A stretch of 64,000 nucleotides of DNA from Metallyticus violacea. Its lineage: Eukaryota; Arthropoda; Insecta; Mantodea; Metallyticidae. Shown in pieces: positions 22,965-36,440 of the stretch. The DNA lies in contig JAUJEO010000021.1 of NCBI GenBank assembly GCA_030762175.1, forward strand, positions 434,001-498,000, read 5' to 3'. The position numbers were made by a program, and so were the translations under genes. Positions within the stretch are counted from its first letter, which is position 1, and the number at the start of each line of letters is the position of its first letter. Below the pieces are notes generated by a model, which worked only from the letters and a program-made list of their open reading frames with translations, had not been told where the DNA came from and made no database searches.

Positions 22965-24348
22965 GCGAATCTCGAAAAGAAAAAAGTTTTTTTTCGAAGT
23001 TTGGAAACTTCGTTTGAATAACTTTTTTTCCGTTCTTATTTGAGATAACTGGTTCTCTTTGATTATACTAGTTTGATAGCCTCAGTATGGCATATTATGC
23101 GCAAAGAATCTGGAAAAGAAAAAAAATTTTTTTCGAATTTTGGAAACTTCGTTAGAATCACTTATTTTCCGTTCTTATTTGAAATAACTGGTTCTCTTTC
23201 ATTATACTAGTTTGATAGCCTCAGAAAAGCATATAATGCGCAAAGAATCTCGAAAAGAAAAAAGTTTTTTTTCGAAGTTTGGAAACTTCGTTTGAATAAC
23301 TTTTTTTCCGTTCTTATTTGAGATAACTGGTTCTCTTTCATTATACTAGTATGATAGCCTCAGAAAAGCATATTATGCACAAAGAATCTCGAAAAGAAAA
23401 AGAATTTTTTTCGAAGTTAGGAAACTTCGTTAGAATTACTTTTTTTCCGCTCTTATTTGAGATAACTGGTTCTCTTTCATTATACTAGTTTGATAGCCTC
23501 AGTAGAGCATATTATGCGCAAAGAATCTCGAAAAGAAAAAAAATTTTTTTCGAAGTTTGGAAACTTCGTTAGAATCACTTTTTTTCCGTTCTAATTGTAG
23601 ATAACTGGTTCTCTTTCATTATACTAGTTTGATAGCCTCAGTAAAGCATATTATGTGCAAAGAATTTCGAAAAGAAAAAAAAATTTTTTCGAAGTTGGAA
23701 ACTTCGTTAGAATCACTTTTTTTCCGTTCTTATTCTAGATAACTGGTTCTCTTTCATTATACTAATTTGATAGCCTCAGTAAAGCAAATTATGCGCAAAG
23801 AATCTCGAAAAGAAAAAAAAAATTTTTCGAAGTTTGGAAACGTCGTTAGAATCACTTTTTTTCCGTTCTTATTTGAGATAACTGGTTCTCTTTCATTATA
23901 CTAGTTTGATAGCCTCAGAAAAGCATATTATGCGCAAAGAATCTCGAAAAGAAGAAAGTTTTTATTCGAAGTTTGGAAACTTCGTTAGAATCACTTTTTT
24001 TCCGTTCTTATTTGAGATAACTGGTTCTCTTTCATTATACTAGTTTGATAGCCTTAGTAAAGCATATTATGCACAAAGAATCTCGAAAAGAAAAAAATTT
24101 TTTTTCGAAGTTTGGAAACTTCTTTTGAATCACTTTTTTTCCGTTCTTATTTGAGATAACTGGTTCTCTTTCATTATACTAGTTTGATAGCCTCATTAAA
24201 GCATATTATGCACAAAATATCTCGAAAAGAAAAAAATTTTATTTCGAAGTTTGGAAACTTCATTCGAAACACTTTTTTTCCGTTCTTATTTGAGATAACT
24301 GGTTCTCTTTCATTATACTAATTTGATAGCCTCAGTAAAGCATATTAT
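22965..24348. repeat. 1384-bp ten-monomer duplication, copy 2
   Basis: It runs parallel to 21581-22964 at a constant offset of 1384 bp. It shares private marks: the 5-bp deletion at its start, GTATGGC, CATATAATGC, GAAGTTGG and TTCTAATTGTAG. Only scattered substitutions separate the copies, such as AAAAAGAATTT near 23400 and CATTCG near 24262. Copy 2 ends where the next monomer has the full GCGCAAAG instead of the 5-bp deletion. This indicates a recent tandem duplication. Confidence 0.9.
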
Positions 24349-26259
24349 GCGCAAAGAATCTGGAAAAGAAAAAAAATTTTTTTCGAAGTTTGGAAACTTC
24401 GTTAGAATCACTTTTTCTCCGTTCTTATTTGAGATTACTGGTTCTCTTTCATTATACTAGTTTGATAGCCTCAGCAAAGCATATTATGCACAAAGAATCT
24501 CGAAAAGAAAAAAAATTTTTTTCGAAGTTTGGAAACTTCGTTTGAATCACTTTTTTTCCGTTCTTATTTGAGATAACTGGTTCTCTTTCATTATACTAGT
24601 TTGATAGCCTCCGTAAAGCATATCATGCACAAAGAATCTCGAAAAGAAAAAAAAATTTTTTCGAAGTTTGGAAACTTCATTAGAATCACTTTTTTTCCGT
24701 TCTTATTTGAGATAACTGGTTCTCTTTCATTATACTAGTTTGATAGCCTCAGTAAAGCATATTATGCGCAAAGAATCTGGAAAAGAAAAAAAATTTTTTT
24801 CGAAGTGTGGAAACTTCGTTAGAATCACTTTTTTTCCGTTCTTATTTGAGATAACTGGTTCTCTTTCATTATACTAGTTTGATAGCCTCAGAAAAGCATA
24901 TTATGCGCAAAGAATCTCGAAAAGAAAAAAGTTTTTTTTCGAAGTTTGGAAACTTCGTTTGAATAACTTTTTTTCCGTTCTTATTTGAGATAACTGGTTC
25001 TCTTTCATTATACTAGTTTGATAGCCTCAGTAGAGCATATTATGCGGAAAGAATCTCGAAAAGAAAAAAAATTTTTTTCGAAGTTTGGAAACTTCGTTAG
25101 AATCACTTTTTTTCCGTTCTAATTTGAGATAACTGGTTCTCTTTCATTATACTAGTTTGATAGCCTCAGTAAAGCATATTATGTGCAAAGAATCTCGAAA
25201 AGAAAAAAAAATTTTTTCGAAGTTAGGAAACTTCGTTAGAATCACTTTTTTTCCGTTCTTATTTTAGATAACTGGTTCTCTTTCATTATACTAATTTGAT
25301 AGCCTCAGTAAAGCATATTATGCGCAAAGAATCTCGAAAAGAAAAAAAATTTTTTTCGAAGTTTGGAAACGTCGTTAGAATCACTTTTTTTCCGTTCTTA
25401 TTTGAGATAACTGGTTCTCTTTCATTATACTAGTTTGATAGCCTCAGAAAAGCATATTATGCGCAAAGAATCTCGAAAAGAAGAAAGTTTTGTTTCGAAG
25501 TTTGGAAACTTCGTTAGAATCACTTTTTTTCCGTTCTTATTTGAGATAACTGGTTCTCTTTCATTATACTAGTTTGATAGCCTTAGTAAAGCATATTATG
25601 CACAAAGAATCTCGAAAAGAAAAAAATTTTTTTTCGAAGTTTGGAAACTTCTTTTGAATTACTTTTTTTCCGTTCTTATTTGAGATAACTTGTTCTCTTT
25701 CATTATACTAGTTTGATAGCCTCAGTAAAGCATATTATGCGCAAAATATCTCGAAAAGAAAAAAATTTTATTTCCAAGTTTGGAAACTTCATTAGAATCA
25801 CTTTTTTTCCGTTCTTATTTGAGATAACTGGTTCTCTTTCATTATACTAATTTGATAGCCTCAGTAAAGCATATTATGCGCAAAGAATCTGGAAAAGAAA
25901 AAAAATTTTTTTCGAAGTTTGGAAACTTCGTTAGAATCACTTTTTCTCCGTTCTTATTTGAGATTACTGGTTCTCTTTCATTATACTAGTTTGATAGCCT
26001 CAGAAAAGCATATTATGCGCAAAGAATCTCGAAAAGAAAAAAGTTTTTTTCGAAGTTTGGAAACTTAGTTTGAATAACTTTTTTTCCGTTCTTATTTGAG
26101 ATAACTGGTTCTCTTTATTTATACTAGTTTGATAGCCTCAGAAAAGCATATTATGCACAAAGAATCTCGAAAAGAAAAAAAATTTTTTTTGAAGTTAGGA
26201 AGTTTCGTTAGAATCATTTTTTTTCCGTTCTTATTTGAGATAACTGGTTCTCTTTCATT
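24349..26259. repeat. Related third copy (~1.53 kb, 11 monomers) and linker
   Basis: From 24349 to about 25878 the monomer order again includes CCTCCG, GTAGAGC, GTGC, GAAGAAAG, CCTTAG and TTTTATTTCC types. It is one monomer longer than the two 1384-bp copies and does not carry their private 5-bp deletion. A TTTTTCTCCG monomer begins it (24349) and recurs at 25879, marking its end. From 25879 to 26259 there are three monomers, including one with GAAGTTAGGAAGTTTCG, that lead into the M unit. No non-satellite sequence is present. Confidence 0.65.
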
Positions 26260-29200
26260 ATACTAGTTTGATAACCTCAGCAAAGCATATTATGCACAAA
26301 GAATCTCGAAAACAAAAAAATTTTTTTTCGAAGTTTGGAAACTTCGTTTGAATCACTTTTTTTCAATTCTTATTTGAGATAACTGGTTCTCTTTCATTAT
26401 ACTAGTTTGATAGCCTCAGTAAAGCATATTATGCACAAAGAATCTGGAAAAGAAGAAAATTTTTTTTTGAAGTTTGGAAACTTCATTAGAATCACTTTTT
26501 TTCCGTTCTTATTTGAGATAACTGGTTCTCTTTCATTATACTAGTTTGATAGCCTCAGAAAAGCATATTATGCGCAAAGAATCTCGAAAAGAAAAAAGTT
26601 TTTTTTCGAAGTTTGGAAACTTCGTTTGAATAACTTTTTTCCGTTCTTATTTGAGATAACTGGTTCTCTTTCATTATACTAGTTTGATAACCTCAGCAAA
26701 GCATATTATGCACAAAGAATCTCGAAAACAAAAAAATTTTTTTTTGAAGTTTGGAAACTTCGTTTGAATCACTTTTTTTCAATTCTTATTTGAGATAACT
26801 GGTTCTCTTTCATTATACTAGTTTGAGAGCCTCAGTAAAGCATATTATGCACAAAGAATCTGGAAAAGAAAAAAATTTTTTTTCGAAGTTTTGAAACTTC
26901 ATTAGAATCACTTTTTTTCCGTTCTTATTTGAGATAACTGGTTCTCTTTCATTATACTAGTTTGATAGCCTCAGAAAAGCATATTATGCGCAAAGAATCT
27001 CTAAAAGAAAAAAGTTTTTTTTCGAAGTTTGGAAACTTCGTTTGAATAACTTTTTTCCGTTCTTATTTGAGATAACTGCTTCTCTTTCATTATACTAGTT
27101 TGAAAGCTTAAGAAAACCATATTATGCGCAAAGAATCTGGAAAATAAAAAAAATTTTTTTCGAAATTTGGAAACTTCGTTAGAATCACTTTTTTTCCGTT
27201 CTTATTTGAGATAAATGGTTCTCTTTCAATATACTAGTTTGATAACCTCAGAAAAGCATATTATGCGCAAAGAATCTCGAAAAGAAAAAAGTTTTTTTTC
27301 GAAGTTTGGAAACTTCGTTTGAATCACTTTTTTTCCGTTCTTATTTGAGATAACTGGTTCTCCTTCATTATACTAGTTTGATAGCCTCAGTAAAGCATAT
27401 TATGCGCAAAGAATCTCGAAAAGAAAAAAAAATTTTTTCGAAGTTTGGAAACTTCCTTAGAATCACTTTTTTGCGTTTTTATTTGAGATAACTGGTTCTC
27501 TTTCATTATACTAGTTTGATAGCCTCAGCAAAGCATATTATGCGCAAAGAATCTCGAAAAGAAAAAAAATTTTTTTCGAAGTTTGGAAACTTCGTTAGAA
27601 TCACTTTTTATCCGTTCTTATTTGAGATAACTGGTTCTCTTTGATTATACTAGTTTGATAGCCTCAGAAAAGCATATTATGCGCAAAGAATCTCGAAAAG
27701 AAAAAAAATTTTTTTCGAAGTTTGGAAACTTCGTTAGAATCATTTTTTTCCGTTCTTATTTGAAATAACTGAATCTCTTTCATTATACTAGTTTGATAAC
27801 CTCAGAAAAGCATATTATGCGAAAAGAATCTCGAAAAGAAAAAAGTTTTTTTTCGAAGTTTGGAAACTTCGTTTGAATATCTTTTTTTCCGTTCTTATTT
27901 GAGATAACTGGTTCTCTTTCATTGTACTAGTTTGATAGCCTCAGTAAAGCATATTATGCACAAAGAATCTCGAAAAGAAAAAACATTTTTTTCGAAGTTT
28001 GGAAACTTCGTTAGAATCACTTTTTTTCCGTTCTTATTTGAGATAACTGGTTCTCTTTCATTATACTAGTTTGATAGCCTCAGTAAAGCATATCATGCAC
28101 AAAGAATCTCGAAAAGAAAAAAAAATTTTTTCGAAGTTTGGAAACTTCATTAGAATCACTTTTTTTCCGTTCTTATTTGAGATAACTGGTTCTCTTTCAT
28201 TATACTAGTTTGATAGCCTCAGTAAAGCATATTATGCGCAAAGAATCTGGAAAAGAAAAAAAATTTTTTTCGAAGTGTGGAAACTTCGTTAGAATCACTT
28301 TTTTTCCGTTCTTATTTGAGATAACTGGTTCTCTTTCATTATACTAGTTTGATAGCCTCAGAAAAGCATATTATGCGCAAAGAATCTCGAAAAGAAGAAA
28401 GTTTTTTTTCGAAGTTTGGAAACTTCGTTAGAATCACTTTTTTTCCGTTCTTATTTGAGATAACTGGTTCTCTTTCATTATACTAGTTTGATAGCCTTAG
28501 TAAAGCATATTATGCACAAAGAATCTCGAAAAGAAAAAAATTTTATTTCGAAGTTTGGAAACTTCATTAGAATCACTTTTTTTCCGTTCTTATTTGAGAT
28601 AACTGGTTCTCTTTCATTATACTAGTTTGATAGCCTCAGTAAAGCATATTATGCGCAAAGAATCTGGAAAAAAAAAAAAATTTTTTTCGAAGTTTGGAAA
28701 CTTCGTTAGAATCACTTTTTCTCCGTTCTTATTTGAGATTACTGGTTCTCTTTCATTATACTAGTTTGATAGCCTCAGAAAAGCATATTATGCGCAAAGA
28801 ATCTCGAAAAGAAAAAAGTTTTTTTCGAAGTTTGGAAACTTAGTTTGAATAACTTTTTTTCCGTTCTTATTTGAGATAACTGGTTCTCTTTCATTATACT
28901 AGTTTGATAGCCTCAGAAAAGCATATTATGCACAAAGAATCTCGAAAAGAAAAAAAATTTTTTTTGAAGTTAGGAAGTTTCGTTAGAATCACTTTTTTCC
29001 GTTCTTATTTGAGATAACTGGTTCTCTTTCATTATACTAGTTTGATAACCTCAGCAAAGCATATTATGCACAAAGAATCTCGAAAACAAAAAAATTTTTT
29101 TTCGAAGTTTGGAAACTTCGTTTGAATCACTTTTTTTCAATTCTTATTTGAGATAACTGGTTCTCTTTCATTATACTAGTTTGATAGCCTCAGTAAAGCA

Positions 29201-31671
29201 TATTATGCACAAAGAATTTCGAAAAGAAAAAAGTTTTTTTTCGAAGTTTGGAAACTTCGTTTGAATAACTTTTTTCCGTTCTTATTTGAGATAACTGGTT
29301 CTCTTTCATTATACTAGTTTGTTATCCTCAGAAAAGCATATTATGCGCAAAGAATCTCGAAAAGAAAAAAGTTTTTTTTCGAAGTTTGGAAACTTCCTTT
29401 GAATAACTTTTTTCCGTTCTTATTTGAGATAACTGGTTCTCTTTCAATATACTAGTTTGAAAGCCTCAGAAAATCATATTATGCGCAAAGAATCTCGAAA
29501 ATAAAAAAAATTTTTTTCGAAGTTAGGAAACTTCTTTAGAATCACTTTTTTTCCGTTCTTATTTGAGATAACTGGTTCTCTTTCATTATACTAATTAGAT
29601 AACCTCAGAAAAGGATATTACGCGCAAAGAATCTCGAAAATAAAAAAAAATTTTTAGAACTTTGGAAACTTCGTTAGAATCACTTTTTTTCCGTTCTTAT
29701 TTGAGATAACTGGTTCTCTTTCATTATACTAGTTTGATAACCTCAGCAAAGCATATCATGCACAAAAAATCTGGAAAAGAAAAAAAAAAATTTTTCGAAG
29801 TTTGGAAACTTCATTAGAATCACTTTTTTCCGTTCTTATTTGAGATAACTGGTTCTCTTTCATTATACTAGTTTGATAGCCTAAGTAAAGCATATTATGC
29901 GCAAAGAATCTCGAAAAGAAAAAAAATTTTTTTCGAAGTTTGGAAACTTCGTTAGAATCACCTTTTTTCCGTTCTTATTTGAGATAACTGGTTCTCTTTC
30001 ATTATAGTAGTTTGATAGCCTCAGAAAAGCATATTATGCACAAAGAATCTCGAAAAGAAAAAAAATTTTTTTCGAAGTTAGGAAACTTCGTTAGAATCAC
30101 TTTTTTTCCGTTCTTATTTCAGATAACTGGTTCTCTTTCATTATACTAGTTTGATAGCCTCAGTAAAGCATATTATGCACAAAATATCTCGAAAAGAAAA
30201 AAAAATGTTTTTCGAAGTTTGGAAACTTCATTAGAATCACTTTTTTTCCGTTCTTATTTGAGATAACTGGTTCTCTTTCATTATACTAGTTTGATAGCCT
30301 CAGTAAAGCATATTATGCGCAAGGAATCTGGAAAAGAAAAAAAATTTTTTTCGAAGTTTGGAAACTTCGTTAGAATCACTTTTTTTCCGTTCTTATTTGA
30401 GATAACTGGTTCTCTTTCATTATACTAGTTTGATAGCCTCAGAAAAGCATATTATGCGCAAAGAATCTCGAAAAGAAAAAAGTTTTTTTTCGAAGTTTGG
30501 AAACTTCGTTTGAATAACTTTTTTTCCGTTCTTATTTGAGATAACTGGTTCTCTTTCATTATACTAGTTTGATAGCCTCAGAAAAGCATATTATGCACAA
30601 AGAATCTCGAAAAGAAAAAAAATTTTTTTCGAAGTTAGGAAACTTCGTTAGAATCACTTTTTTTCCGCTCTTATTTGAGATAACTGATTCTCTTTCATTA
30701 TACTAGTTTGTTAGCCTCAGCAAAGCATATTATGCACATAGAATATCGAAAAGAAAAAAATTTTTTTTCGAAGTTTGGAAACTTCGTTTGAATCACTTTT
30801 TTTCCGTTCTTATTTGAGATAACTGGTTCTCTTTCATTATACTAGTTTGATAGCCTCAGTAAAGCATATCATGCACAAAGAATCTCGAAAAGAAAAAAAA
30901 ATTTGTTCGAAGTTTGGAAACTTCATTAGAATCACTTTTTTTTCCGTTCTTATTTGAGATAACTGGTTCTCTTTCATTATACTAGTTTGATAGCCTCAGT
31001 AAAGCATATTATGCGCAAAGAATCTGGAAAAGAAAAAAAATTTTTTTCGAAGTGTGGAAACTTCTTTAGAATCACTTTTTTTCCGTTCTTATTTGAGATA
31101 ACTGGTTCTCTTTCATTATACTAGTTTCATAGCCTCAGAAAAGCATATTATGCGCAAAGAATTTCGAAAAGAAAAAAGTTTTTTTTCGAAGTTTGGAAAC
31201 TTCGTTTGAATAACTTTTTTTCCGTTCTTATTTGAGATAACTGGTTCTCTTTCATTATACTAGTTTGATAGCTTCAGAAAACCATATTATGCGCAAAGAA
31301 TCTCGAAAAGAAAAAAATTTTTTTTCGAAGTTAGGAAACTTCTGTAGAATCACTTTTTTTCCGTTCTTATTTGAGATAACTGGTTCTCTTTCATTATACT
31401 AATTAGATAGCCTCAGAAAAGCACATTACGCGCAAAGAATCTCGAAAATAAAAAAAATTTTTTCGAACTTTGGAAACTTCGTTAGAATCACTTTTTTTCC
31501 GTTCTTATTTGAGATAACTGGTTCTCTTTCATTATACTAGTTTGATAGCCTCAGAAAACCATATTATGCGCAAAGAATCTCGAAAATAAAAAAAATTTTT
31601 TAGAACTTTGGAAACTTCGTTAGAATCACTTTTTTTCCGTTCTTATTTGAGATAACTGGTTCTCTTTCATT
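26260..31671. repeat. HOR unit M1 (~5412 bp, 39 monomers)
   Basis: It is defined by the GATAACC monomer with CTCGAAAAC at 26270, which recurs at 31682 (offset 5412). Characteristic monomers carry TTTTTTTCAATTC, GAAAGCTTAAG, TTTTTTGCG and GGATATTACGCGC variants. A block from about 27280 to 28020 has the same order of variants as 5515-6240 of L2, so L-type sequence sits inside this unit. Start and end are set by where the match to M2 begins, not by a natural boundary. Confidence 0.75.
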
Positions 31672-34600
31672 ATACTAGTTTGATAACCTCAGCAAAGCAT
31701 ATTATGTACAAAGAATCTCGAAAACAAAAAAAATTTTTTTCGAAGTTTGGAAACTTCGTTTGAATCACTTTTTTTCAATTCTTATTTGAGATAACTGGTT
31801 CTCTTTCATTATACTAGTTTGATAGCCTCAGTAAAGCATATTATGCACAAAGAATCTGGAAAAGAAGAAAATTTTTTTTCGAAGTTTGGAAACTTCATTA
31901 GAATCACTTTTTTTCCGTTCTTATTTGAGATAACTGGTTCTCTTTCATTATACTAGTTTGATAGCCTCAGAAAAGCATATTATGCGCAAAGAATCTCGAA
32001 AAGAAAAAAGTTTTTTTCGAAGTTTGGAAACTTCGTTTGAATAACTTTTTTCCGTTCTTATTTGAGATAACTGGTTCTCTTTCATTATACTAGTTTGATA
32101 ACCTCAGCAAAGCATATTATGCACAAAGAATCTCGAAAACAAAAAAATTTTTTTTTGAAGTTTGGAAACTTCGTTTGAATCACTTTTTTTCAATTCTTAT
32201 TTGAGATAACTGGTTCTCTTTCATTATACTAGTTTGATAGCCTCAGTAAAGCATATTATGCACAAAGAATCTGGAAAAGAAAAAAATTTTTTTTCGAAGT
32301 TTGGAAACTTCATTAGAATCACTTTTTTTCCGTTCTTATTTGAGATAACTGGTTCTCTTTCATTATACTAGTTTGATAGCCTCAGAAAAGCATATTATGC
32401 GCAAAGAATCTCGAAAAGAAAAAAGTTTTTTTTCGAAGTTTGGAAACTTCGTTTGAATAACTTTTTTCCGTTCTTATTTGAGATAACTGGTTCTCTTTCA
32501 TTATACTAGTTTGAAAGCCTCAGAAAACCATATTATGCGCAAAGAATCTGGAAAATAAAAAAAATTTTTTTCGAAATTTGGAAACTTCGTTAGAATCAGT
32601 TTTTTTCCGTTCTTATTTGAGATAAATGGTTCTCTTTCAATATACTAGTTTGATAACCTCAGAAAAGCATATTATGCGCAAAGAATCTCGAAAAGAAAAA
32701 AGTTTTTTTTCGAAGTTTGGAAACTTCGTTTGAATCACTTTTTTTCCGTTCTTATTTGAGATAACTGGTTCTCCTTCATTATACTAGTTTGATAGCCTCA
32801 GTAAAGCATATTATGCGCAAAGAATCTCGAAAAGAAAAAAAAATTTTTTCGAAGTTTGGAAACTTCCTTAGAATCACTTTTTTGCGTTTTTATTTGAGAT
32901 AACTGGTTCTCTTTCATTATACTAGTTTGATAGCCTCAGCAAAGCATATTATGCGCAAAGAATCTCGAAAAGAAAAAAAATTTTTTTCGAAGTTTGGAAA
33001 CTTCGTTAGAATCACTTTTTTTCCGTTCTTATTTGAGATAACTGGTTCTCTTTCATTATACTAGTTTGATAGCCTCAGTAAAGCATATCATGCACAAAGA
33101 ATCTCGAAAAGAAAAAAAAAATTTTTTCGAAGTTTGGAAACTTCATTAGAATCACTTTTTTTCCGTTCTTATTTGAGATAACTGGTTCTCTTTCATTATA
33201 CTAGTTTGATAGCCTCAGTAAAGCATATTATGCGCAAAGAATCTGGAAAAGAAAAACAATTTTTTTCGAAGTGTGGAAACTTCGTTAGAATCACTTTTTT
33301 TCCGTTCTTATTTGAGATAACTGGTTCTCTTTCATTATACTAGTTTGATAGCCTCAGAAAAGCATATTATGCGCAAAGAATCTCGAAAAGAAGAAAGTTT
33401 TTTTTCGAAGTTTGGAAACTTCGTTAGAATCACTTTTTTTCCGTTCTTATTTGAGATAACTGGTTCTCTTTCATTATACTATTTTGATAGCCTTAGTAAA
33501 GCATATTATGCACAAAGAATCTCGAAAAGAAAAAAATTTTATTTCGAAGTTTGGAAACTTCATTAGAATCACTTTTTTTCCGTTCTTATTTGAGATAACT
33601 GGTTCTCTTTCATTATACTAGTTTGATAGCCTCAGTAAAGCATATTATGCGCAAAGAATCTGGAAAAAAAAAAAAATTTTTTTCGAAGTTTGGAAACTTC
33701 GTTAGAATCACTTTTTCTCCGTTCTTATTTGAGATTACTGGTTCTCCTTCATTATACTAGTTTGATAGCCTCAGAAAAGCATATTATGCGCAAAGAATCT
33801 CGAAAAGAAAAAAGTTTTTTTCGAAGTTTGGAAACTTAGTTTGAATAACTTTTTTTCCGTTCTTATTTGAGATAACTGGTTCTCTTTCATTATACTAGTT
33901 TGATAGCCTCAGAAAAGCATATTATGCACAAAGAATCTCGAAAAGAAAAAAAATTTTTTTTGAAGTTAGGAAGTTTCGTTAGAATCACTTTTTTCCGTTC
34001 TTATTTGAGATAACTGGTTCTCTTTCATTATACTAGTTTGATAACCTCAGCAAAGCATATTATGCACAAAGAATCTCGAAAACAAAAAAATTTTTTTTCG
34101 AAGTTTGGAAACTTCGTTTGAATCACTTTTTTTCAATTCTTATTTGAGATAACTGGTTCTCTTTCATTATACTAGTTTGATAGCCTCAGTAAAGCATATT
34201 ATGCACAAAGAATCTCGAAAAGAAAAAAGTTTTTTTTCGAAGTTTGGAAACTTCGTTTGAATAACTTTTTTCCGTTCTTATTTGAGATAACTGGTTCTCT
34301 TTCATTATACTAGTTTGATAGCCTCAGAAAAGCATATTATGCGCAAAGAATCTCGAAAAGAAAAAAGTTTTTTTTCGAAGTTTGGAAACTTCGTTTGAAT
34401 AACTTTTTTCCGTTCTTATTTGAGATAACTGGTTCTCTTTCAATATACTAGTTTGAAAGCCTCAGAAAATCATATTATGCGCAAAGAATCTCGAAAATAA
34501 AAAAATTTTTTTTCGAAGTTAGGAAACTTCTTTAGAATCACTTTTTTTCCGTTCTTATTTGAGATAACTGGTTCTCTTTCATTATACTAATTAGATAACC

Positions 34601-36440
34601 TCAGAAAAGGATATTACGCGCAAAGAATCTCGAAAATAAAAAAAATTTTTTAGAACTTTGGAAACTTCGTTAGAATCACTTTTTTTCCGTTCTTATTTGA
34701 GATAACTGGTTCTCTTTCATTATACTAGTTTGATAACCTCAGCAAAGCATATCATGCACAAAAAATCTGGAAAAGAAAAAAAAAATTTTTCGAAGTTTGG
34801 AAACTTCATTAGAATCACTTTTTTCCGTTCTTATTTGAGATAACTGGTTCTCTTTCATTATACTAGCTTGATAGCCTAAGTAAAGCATATTATGCGCAAA
34901 GAATCTCGAAAAGAAAAAAAATTTTTTTCGAAGTTTGGAAACTTCGTTAGAATCACCTTTTTTCCGTTCTTATTTGAGATAACTGGTTCTCTTTCATTAT
35001 AGTAGTTTGATAGCCTCAGAAAAGCATATTATGCACAAAGAATCTCGAAAAGAAAAAAAATTTTTTTCGAAGTTAGGAAACTTCGTTAGAATCACTTTTT
35101 TTCCGTTCTTATTTCAGATAACTGGTTCTCTTTCATTATACTAGTTTGATAGCCTCAGTAAAGCATATTATGCGCAAGGAATCTCGAAAAGAAAAAAAAT
35201 TTTTTTCGAAGTTTGGAAACTTCGTTAGAATCACTTTTTTTCCGTTCTTATTTGAGATAACTGGTTCTCTTTCATTATACTAGTTTGATAGCCTCAGAAA
35301 AGCATATTATGCGCAAAGAATCTCGAAAAGAAAAAAGTTTTTTTTCGAAGTTTGGAAACTTCGTTTGAATAACTTTTTTTCCGTTCTTATTTGAGATAAC
35401 TGGTTCTCTTTCATTATACTAGTTTGATAGCCTCAGAAAAGCATATTATGCACAAAGAATCTCGAAAAGAAAAAAAATTTTTTTCGAAGTTAGGAAACTT
35501 CGTTAGAATCACTTTTTTTTCCGCTCTTATTTGAGATAACTGATTCTCTTTCATTATACTAGTTTGTTAGCCTCAGCAAAGCATATTATGCACATAGAAT
35601 CTCGAAAAGAAAAAAATTTTTTTTCGAAGTTTGGAAACTTCGTTTGAATCACTTTTTTCCGTTCTTATTTGAGATAACTGGTTCTCTTTCATTATACTAG
35701 TTTGATAGCCTCAGTAAAGCATATCATGCACAAAGAATCTCGAAAAGAAAAAAAAATTTGTTCGAAGTTTGGAAACTTCATTAGAATCACTTTTTTTTCC
35801 GTTCTTATTTGAGATAACTGGTTCTCTTTCATTATACTAGTTTGATAGCCTCAGTAAAGCATATTATGCGCAAAGAATCTGGAAAAGAAAAAAAATTTTT
35901 TTCGAAGTGTGGAAACTTCGTTAGAATCACTTTTTTTCCGTTCTTATTTGAGATAACTGGTTCTCTTTCATTATACTAGTTTCATAGCCTCAGAAAAGCA
36001 TATTATGCGCAAAGAATTTCGAAAAGAAAAAAGTTTTTTTTCGAAGTTTGGAAACTTCGTTTGAATAACTTTTTTTCCGTTCTTATTTGAGATAACTGGT
36101 TCTCTTTCATTATACTAGTTTGATAGCCTCAGAAAACCATATTATGCGCAAAGAATCTCGAAAAGAAAAAAATTTTTTTCCAGTTAGGAAACTTCTTTAG
36201 AATCACTTTTTTTCCGTTCTTATTTGAGATAACTGGTTCTCTTTCATTATACTAATTAGATAGCCTCAGAAAAGCACATTACGCGCAAAGAATCTCGAAA
36301 ATAAAAAAATTTTTTTCGAACTTTGGAAACTTCGTTAGAATCACTTTTTTTCCGTTCTTATTTGAGATAACTGGTTCTCTTTCATTATACTAGTTTGATA
36401 GCCTCAGAAAACCATATTATGCGCAAAGAATCTCGAAAAT
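31672..36440. repeat. HOR unit M2 (~4.77 kb, shortened)
   Basis: It parallels M1 at an offset of 5411-5412 bp to about 33000, then 4995-4996 bp (three monomers lost), then 4856 bp after about 35160 (one more lost). The first loss removes the monomers equivalent to 27.6-28.0 kb of M1. The second fuses the TG-interrupted and GCAAGGAATCTGG monomers into one with GCAAGGAATCTCG at about 35172. It ends at a chimeric monomer near 36430-36456. Confidence 0.75.
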
